Source: Flavobacterium soyangense (GTDB lineage: Bacteria; Bacteroidota; Bacteroidia; Flavobacteriales; Flavobacteriaceae). Taken from it: a DNA stretch of 64,000 nt. Below, piece by piece: positions 59,601-64,000 of the stretch. Position numbers and translations under genes: made by a program. The notes under the pieces are model-generated. The model saw only the letters and a program-made list of their open reading frames with translations. It made no database searches and was not told where the DNA came from. Location of the stretch: the NCBI RefSeq assembly GCF_015277675.1, contig NZ_JADHEC010000006.1, forward strand, positions 1 to 64,000, given 5' to 3'. The number at the start of each line of letters is the position of its first letter. The stretch's first letter is position 1.

Positions 59601-60916
59601 GCACAACCTGTTGTAATGTCCAATATCCTAGTCCAAATTGTAGCCGGTAAACTTCCGGTTGCTATAGTATAACTTGTTGGCAGTGGATTGCTATTTGAAT
59701 CGGCATCTGCAGAAGAGGAATGATAACTTATCTTAGTTCCGGGAACTTGTACGATAGGCGTGTTAAAAGATAAATCATAAGTAAAGCCGGTCTGGCCAGC
59801 AGAATCACATTTGTATAAATTTACTGGATCAGGAGTTACAATTGGTTTATTGTATTCAACATTTATATAATCAGTAGTTACTTCGCAAGGTGGTGTAGAC
59901 ATAATGGTATAAGTAAGGCCATAAACTCCGGGTTGGTTTACGATCAAATCTGGTGTGTCTCCACCTATTCGATTTTTGTTAAAAGTCCATTTAAATGAAT
60001 AAATCTTAGGGTCAAGACCTGAACGAATGATTTGGCTTTTATTATTGCAAATAGCTGTATTTCTTGCCGTTGTTAAATCAGCCCCTAAAACATCTTGACC
60101 AACATTAAAACTATTGGCTCCTAAAAATATGGCAGAATCGGCCTGATTGTCCTGCCTGTCAGCAATTACAAGTTTTATGTGATAGGTTATATTTGGTGTC
60201 AAAGTTGATGATGCGGCGTTCATAACAACAGTTTGTCCATTAAAATTTGTTGCTGAACCAACAGCATTTGAACCGCCATTAAATGCTCCAAAATAGGTTG
60301 GGTTTTCTGACAGGCAAGACGAATTATATAATGAATTACGAATGGTAACTACCGAAATTGGAATTGTTGTACTTGGGACTACAGCAAGATTTGTTGTTAC
60401 TCCAGTTGTTTTATTAGTTAATAGAAATGCAAAAGCATCAGAAAACTTGCATTGAAAATTACCATATTCTTCGGATGCAAATAAAAATTTAAAGTCAAAG
60501 TTTGAAGAAAAAGGAACGAAGTCAAATTCTAAAACCGTTGCATTTGTGGATTTCATTGAGATTCCTGCGGCTAATAATGTAGCTTCTAAATCAGAGTCAC
60601 CAGACCAAGCGGCGTTACCATCATCAAGTTGAGTTGTGTTTGGTCCAGGAGCATTTCTTACATCCCCCGTACTCAAAATCACGCCACTTGACAATGGGAA
60701 AGCTGGGTTTGTATTCTCAAAATATCCAATTCCGTTTGTAGAACCAAAATTTGTTCCGGTTCTCCACATAATGTTGCTTACAGGAACGCAAGTTTTGTTA
60801 ACTAAAACATCGAGAACTAATTGTGGAACAGTATGAGTGCTAGTATCAACATTAATAGCCTGCGAATAACATCCTATCCAAAAGAGTGAAGTTATAAGAA
60901 TTAGGCTTTTTTTCAT
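56663..60916 (-). CDS. giant secreted protein with type IX type B sorting domain
   Basis: The start at 60916 (MKKSLILITSLFWIGCYSQA) gives the signal peptide; the upstream frame adds 23 meaningless residues. The N-terminal part (about 30-270) is a choice-of-anchor L-like domain (NTNPAFPLSSGVILSTGDVR). The middle has at least eight repeats of about 75-90 residues with C...Y.LP.L..G.YY and IYIY motifs and a Cys pair in each (for example ITACDQY-like and CGTYNLPPLTVGNYYTF). The end (YFTPNGDGYHETWNITHLAS to SLKR) is the CHU_C gliding-motility sorting domain, which sends proteins to the cell surface. The size is 1417 residues. Confidence 0.9.
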   Translation of the reverse strand: MKKSLILITSLFWIGCYSQAINVDTSTHTVPQLVLDVLVNKTCVPVSNIMWRTGTNFGSTNGIGYFENTNPAFPLSSGVILSTGDVRNAPGPNTTQLDDGNAAWSGDSDLEATLLAAGISMKSTNATVLEFDFVPFSSNFDFKFLFASEEYGNFQCKFSDAFAFLLTNKTTGVTTNLAVVPSTTIPISVVTIRNSLYNSSCLSENPTYFGAFNGGSNAVGSATNFNGQTVVMNAASSTLTPNITYHIKLVIADRQDNQADSAIFLGANSFNVGQDVLGADLTTARNTAICNNKSQIIRSGLDPKIYSFKWTFNKNRIGGDTPDLIVNQPGVYGLTYTIMSTPPCEVTTDYINVEYNKPIVTPDPVNLYKCDSAGQTGFTYDLSFNTPIVQVPGTKISYHSSSADADSNSNPLPTSYTIATGSLPATIWTRILDITTGCAVTKSFELGLTPPPIANNPVDITLCETTMGSNTADFDLASRTATILGVQSPTKYDVSYYRSMANAITGKNPINTSVIFPSGNATIVAKVQNTTDPTCFNTTSFSLIVKPKPVLDLIPDQYVCIGFTLPTLKNPGNYYSGPNKGLPMLSAGDVITADQNVYIYNETGGTPSCSYETKFNVKIVVPADITPTDIVACDQYLLPKLGFGSRYFTLPGGPTTAGNTELFGGTTLITTSGLVYTYFISTDITPCEVQSKFNITINVTPKITGSFPNVFSCGTYNLPPLTVGNYYTFNAGTGLYTLAVSPITTTTKLYVFAISNTCRTQDKIFTVYIDTIGLVDITQCPAYNLPKAPVGEYRDAPNGGGNIIPPGLIEKTTKVYIYVPGAGTPNCTDNEFFTITINAPFLTTPSNMTACERFSLPAQADGGTYYSGPNKGLPILKVGDIITTTTTIYIYKTSLTAAGCYNEKPWLITINQKPIIDSRDKKIDACNSYVLSPLTNGNYFYDQYGVNPIAAGTIISKNNRIYIYAVNPNDSSCYSENFFDISINGVKADPIPAQLSYCDSFTFPPLPTPNNFYFDAPGGLLGGGKIIPFGTIVTPATVLPKYYIYYETGDRLNCSDENPFTITIAPKPVAYPVTTLVSCDTFGPNDGIFQFDLTTLAIRNQVLNGQTPDANFTLTFFNSLAEANNSNAIPITNPAVYQNDNPFNDSVWIRITNNTVTTPCFDVVELKFIVNPLPISQLKPEYFICEDYETGTLLNSAILNTGIIASNYTFEWTFDGNPCGNTSSITTSQIGNYAVKITNTNTNCINTSITKVTKYSPYLEITYSDAFENPSFISVNVSGAGSGNYQYQIDDSLFQDSNIFNTISPGEHTISVRDKNGHCNPAPINAVIINYPKYFTPNGDGYHETWNITHLASTNPDAPIFIFDRFGKLIKEITPSTDGWNGMYNGEPLPSSDYWFTVNYSEKGTAKFFKAHFSLKR

Positions 60917-61124
60917 AAAGAAATATATTTTGGGCAAAAATATAATGTTACCGATAAAAACTTTATTTTTATCGGTAAAACACACAGTAAATTTATAATA
61001 ATTTTCAAATGAAACAAATAATTACCAAAATTAACTTATAAATTAATATGGAAAACTAATATTTGAACGAAAAAAGACAGATATTATTTCATACAAATCT
61101 AAAACAATTTCCCTCTTAAATACC

Positions 61125-61132
61125 TATCTTTG
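61125..61132 (+). promoter_or_regulatory. -7 box TATCTTTG of argS
   Basis: TATCTTTG fits TAnnTTTG and lies 22 nt before the ATG at 61155. Confidence 0.6.
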
Positions 61133-61154
61133 CAGCCTTAAAATTGACAATAAA

Positions 61155-62933
61155 ATGACATTAACACAGATTCTTACGCCTTCTATTGAAAAAGCAATCC
61201 AAGCATTATTTAAAATTGCGATTGACAAAGTTGAATTTCAAAGTACACGCAAAGAGTTTGAAGGCGACATCACGATGGTAATTTTTCCTTTATTGAAAGT
61301 TGTAAAAAGTAATCCGGTAGAATTAGGAAATAAAATTGGAAACTATTTAGTCGAAAATGTTCCTGAAGTAAGTCGGTTTAATGTGGTTTCCGGTTTTTTA
61401 AATATTGTTATTTCTGACGAATATTATTTGAATTTCTTCAACGAAATAAGAGATGCCGAAAAATTTGGTTTTGTTACTCCAAGACCAGAAGATAAAGCTA
61501 TAATGGTAGAATATTCTTCTCCAAATACTAATAAACCATTGCATTTAGGTCACGTTCGTAATAATCTCTTAGGTTATTCTGTTGCCGAAATTATCAAAGC
61601 TTCTGGCAAGAAAGTATACAAAACCCAAATCATAAACGATCGTGGAATCCATATTTGCAAATCGATGTTGGCTTGGAAAAAATTTGGAAATGGAGAAACT
61701 CCGGAATCAACCGGTTTGAAAGGCGATAAGTTAGTTGGGAATTATTATGTGGCTTTTGATAAAGCGTATAAAGAACAAATTGCACAATTAATCTCGGAAG
61801 GAAAAACAGAAGAAGAGGCAAAAAAACAAGCGCCAATAATTCTGGAAGCTCAAGAAATGTTATTGAAATGGGAAGCTGGAGATGCTAAAGTGATTGAACT
61901 TTGGAAAACAATGAACCAATGGGTTTATGACGGTTTTGCGATTACTTATAAAAACCTTGGAGTTGATTTTGATAAATATTACTACGAAAGCAATACTTAT
62001 TTGCTCGGAAAAGATGTAGTTCAAATTGGTTTAGAAAAAGGTGTTTTCGAAAAAGATCCTGACGGTTCAGTTTGGATTGATTTAACTGATGAAGGTTTGG
62101 ATCGTAAAATCGTGCTTCGTTCTGATGGTACTGCGGTTTATATGACACAGGATATAGGGACGGCAATCCAGCGTGTGAAGGATTTTCCAGACGTTGGCGG
62201 AATGGTTTATACCGTTGGAAACGAACAGGATTATCACTTTAAAGTATTGTTTTTAATCTTGAAAAAATTAGGTTTCGAATGGTCTAAAAACCTCTTTCAT
62301 TTATCCTACGGAATGGTTGATTTACCTTCCGGAAAAATGAAATCCCGTGAAGGAACCGTTGTTGATGCCGATGATTTGATGCAAGAGATGACAGATACAG
62401 CTCAGAAAATTGCTGAAGATTTAGGAAAATTAGACAGCTATTCGCCTGAAGAAAAATCAAAATTATACAAAACTATTGGACTTGGCGCTTTGAAATATTA
62501 TATTTTGAAAGTTGATCCAAAAAAACGAATCCTTTTTGATCCTGAAGAATCAGTAGATTTTGCCGGAAATACAGGGCCATTTATTCAATATACTTATGCG
62601 AGAATACAGTCGATTATTCGAAAAGCCAATTTTGATTTTTCAATTAAATCAGAAATAGTAACGCTTCACGAAAAGGAAAAAGAATTAATAAAACAACTTG
62701 AATTATTTCCTGAAGTTATTCAAAATGCAGCGCAAAATCACAGTCCGGCCTTACTGGCAAATTATACATATGATTTAGTACGTGAGTACAACTCTTTCTA
62801 CCAAGCGGTTCCTATTTTAGGTTCAGATGTTGCAATAGAAAAAATATTTAGAGTACAACTTTCTAAAAAAGTTGCGGACACTATTGCTGCTTCTTTTAGT
62901 TTATTAGGTATCAGTGTTCCGGAAAGAATGTAA
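61155..62933 (+). CDS. argS: arginyl-tRNA synthetase
   Basis: The 592-residue class I synthetase charges tRNA-Arg. The N-terminal Add1 domain is followed by PNTNKPLHLGHVRNNLLGYS (HIGH signature, near 127), the catalytic fold, and SGKMKSREGTVVDADDLMQE (KMSKS-like loop, near 396). The C-terminal anticodon-binding region contains YTYDLVREYNSFYQAVPILG and ends SLLGISVPERM. The length is typical. It has its own promoter and is followed by an unrelated lipoprotein gene. It is a core gene. Confidence 0.97.
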   Translation: MTLTQILTPSIEKAIQALFKIAIDKVEFQSTRKEFEGDITMVIFPLLKVVKSNPVELGNKIGNYLVENVPEVSRFNVVSGFLNIVISDEYYLNFFNEIRDAEKFGFVTPRPEDKAIMVEYSSPNTNKPLHLGHVRNNLLGYSVAEIIKASGKKVYKTQIINDRGIHICKSMLAWKKFGNGETPESTGLKGDKLVGNYYVAFDKAYKEQIAQLISEGKTEEEAKKQAPIILEAQEMLLKWEAGDAKVIELWKTMNQWVYDGFAITYKNLGVDFDKYYYESNTYLLGKDVVQIGLEKGVFEKDPDGSVWIDLTDEGLDRKIVLRSDGTAVYMTQDIGTAIQRVKDFPDVGGMVYTVGNEQDYHFKVLFLILKKLGFEWSKNLFHLSYGMVDLPSGKMKSREGTVVDADDLMQEMTDTAQKIAEDLGKLDSYSPEEKSKLYKTIGLGALKYYILKVDPKKRILFDPEESVDFAGNTGPFIQYTYARIQSIIRKANFDFSIKSEIVTLHEKEKELIKQLELFPEVIQNAAQNHSPALLANYTYDLVREYNSFYQAVPILGSDVAIEKIFRVQLSKKVADTIAASFSLLGISVPERM

Positions 62934-62984
62934 TAATGATAAATCTTTTACGTTATTGATTAATAACAATTTAAAGATGTCATT

Positions 62985-63710
62985 ATGAAAAAAATATCAA
63001 TTTTAGCTTTGCTGGTCATTGCAGCAATTTCATGTTCCGATAATCAAACGGACTCAACTAGCGGGAATGTCACTTTAAAAGCCTCAGCAGTATCAACAAC
63101 TGGAAAGACTTCTTTGACAGCTAGAACTGCAGCGGCATCAACTGTAGTTATTACCGATTTTAAAATTAACATTGGTAGTATCAAATTGGAGACAGATTCA
63201 GAAGATGTGAGACATACTGAGGATCCTTTGCATGAAGATGTTAAGCTTACAGGTCCTTTTTTGCTTGATTTATTAGATCCAGATAAAACTTTATCACAAG
63301 TTATTACTTCGGTTTCTATTCCGAATGCTAAATATGAAGAGATAAAATTCAAATTTCAACCAAGCACTTTGGCTGGAGAAATGAATGGAAAGAGTTTCAT
63401 GATTAAAGGTACTGTAGACGGGAAAAATTTTGTTGTTTGGAGTGCTAAACAAGTGGAATTAGGAATGGACTTTAGTGATCCTTCTAAAGACTTCACAGTG
63501 AATAGCAATAATATTTCTCTTAATATCAAAATTCAGATTGATGCAATTATGGCGAAGATAACTGCTTTAGCCGGTCAAGGATTGCTTACAGACGCTGATG
63601 GGGATGGTGTTATCGAAATTACTACAGGTAGCGATGATGGACATCATGATTTAGGAGAGCTTATAAGAGATTTACTTGAAAAGGAAACACATTTAGACGA
63701 TAAGGATTAA
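62985..63710 (+). CDS. lipoprotein with a DUF4382-like domain
   Basis: The N-terminus MKKISILALLVIAAISCSDN has a lipobox (AISC), so the mature protein is anchored. The mature part has VVITDFKINIGSIKLETDSE and LTGPFLLDLLDPDKTLSQVI, then IPNAKYEEIKFKFQPSTLAG, which fits DUF4382-type beta-sandwich proteins of the envelope. The acidic tail (DADGDGVIEITTGSDDGHHD) contains DxDGDG, which could bind calcium. Function is unknown. It is terminated by a strong hairpin before ffh. A short DUF family name is given with moderate confidence. Confidence 0.8.
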   Translation: MKKISILALLVIAAISCSDNQTDSTSGNVTLKASAVSTTGKTSLTARTAAASTVVITDFKINIGSIKLETDSEDVRHTEDPLHEDVKLTGPFLLDLLDPDKTLSQVITSVSIPNAKYEEIKFKFQPSTLAGEMNGKSFMIKGTVDGKNFVVWSAKQVELGMDFSDPSKDFTVNSNNISLNIKIQIDAIMAKITALAGQGLLTDADGDGVIEITTGSDDGHHDLGELIRDLLEKETHLDDKD

Positions 63711-63735
63711 TCTTCAGGTTAATTGATTCCATAAT

Positions 63736-63769
63736 AAAAGAGGCTATCTTAAAAAGACAGCCTCTTTTT
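63736..63769 (+). terminator. terminator before ffh
   Basis: AAAAGAGGCTATCTT and AAGACAGCCTCTTTTT pair with one mismatch, around an A-rich loop, followed by a T-run. Confidence 0.85.
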
Positions 63770-63805
63770 ATTTATAATACTATTTAAACTTCAAAATCAA
63801 ATGCT

Positions 63806-63813
63806 TAAATTTG
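63806..63813 (+). promoter_or_regulatory. -7 box TAAATTTG of ffh
   Basis: TAAATTTG fits TAnnTTTG and lies 25 nt before the ATG at 63839. Confidence 0.5.
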
Positions 63814-63838
63814 CACCTTAATTAAAGAGAAAAAAATT

Positions 63839-64000
63839 ATGTTCGATAATTTAAGCGATAAATTAGACAAGGCCTTTCATATACTAAAAGGTCACGGAAA
63901 AATCACAGAAGTAAACGTTGCAGAAACTCTAAAAGAAGTACGTCGTGCTTTATTAGATGCCGATGTTAACTTTAAAATTGCCAAAGATTTTACTACCAAA
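63839..64000 (+). CDS. ffh: signal recognition particle protein Ffh, N-terminal part cut by the window edge
   Basis: The frame starts at ATG 63839 and reads MFDNLSDKLDKAFHILKGHG, then KITEVNVAETLKEVRRALLD and ADVNFKIAKDFTTK up to the window edge. This is the N-terminal four-helix domain of Ffh (LxxxLxxxxxxLxGxGxIxExxVxxxLxEVRxALLxADVN), which binds signal peptides and the SRP RNA in its later domains. Only 54 residues are visible, so the GTPase and M domains must follow beyond the window. A promoter and terminator precede it. Confidence 0.93.
   Translation, partial: MFDNLSDKLDKAFHILKGHGKITEVNVAETLKEVRRALLDADVNFKIAKDFTTK

Noticed and set aside
1..64000. CRISPR array
   Set aside because: Repeats here are few, differ in sequence and are not evenly spaced. 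No cas gene is seen.
1..64000. tRNA or rRNA genes
   Set aside because: No cloverleaf, CCA-type ends or ribosomal sequence was found by eye. A covariance search could still find a missed one.

Overview
The window looks like chromosomal DNA of a member of the Flavobacteriaceae, most likely Flavobacterium or a close relative. The evidence is low GC, TAnnTTTG-type -7 promoter boxes, a gliding-motility lipoprotein gene (gldI), a giant type IX secretion type B sorting-domain protein, a long SecA of about 1,110 residues followed by a DUF2795 gene, and Bacteroidota families such as DUF3810 and HU-like HIG proteins. No rRNA, tRNA, CRISPR array or IS transposase was recognised.

Region 1 (1-8300) is the unusual part. 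A tyrosine recombinase (6579-7616, minus) is followed on its 3' side by a row of small accessory genes. The genes are separated by imperfect palindromes that begin with AAC and end with GTT. The left arm of each palindrome is complementary to the right arm of the previous one. This is the signature of integron cassettes ending in attC sites. An attI-like site lies between the recombinase and the first cassette, and an HU-like gene sits divergently on the other side. The cargo includes a secreted MORN/trypsin-like protease coupled to an HNH-like protein, a secreted parvulin, a membrane protein, four very small genes and a nonsense-mutated DNA methyltransferase. The recombinase lacks the IntI-specific insertion and is reversed relative to a classical integron, so this may be an undescribed Bacteroidota integron-like system.

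Region 2 (8300-33400) is mostly core: an MgtA-type P-ATPase; an operon of a DHH phosphoesterase, gldI and two cyclophilin-FKBP fusions; a CLC transporter with fluoride-type motifs; RidA; a duplicated pair of small secreted proteins; guaA; a LysM protein; OsmC; NUDIX; PlsC; an ECF sigma factor with a membrane partner; NDH-2; a Crp-like regulator; DUF3810; and pepD.

Region 3 (33400-36050) is a short accessory patch with a cupin, a higBA toxin-antitoxin pair and a PD-(D/E)XK nuclease-like protein. Region 4 (36050-64000) returns to core genes: MFS, outer-membrane proteins, secA, a PduO-type adenosyltransferase, a LolD-like ABC ATPase, a methyltransferase with a repeat-derived insert, a zinc-ribbon SDR, an ABC-F protein, a FabH-like enzyme, a frameshifted outer-membrane beta-barrel receptor, the type IX cargo protein, argS, a DUF4382-like lipoprotein and the start of ffh.

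Intergenic spaces carry several families of palindromic repeats (TCATTTCGAC elements, CAGATTTCAGGT elements, GGTTTTTAAAACC-centred hairpins) and two inverted-repeat elements of about 150-160 bp. Start codons were often moved inward from the longest open frame to place a signal peptide or conserved N-terminus first. All functions are assigned by reading motifs, without database searches.
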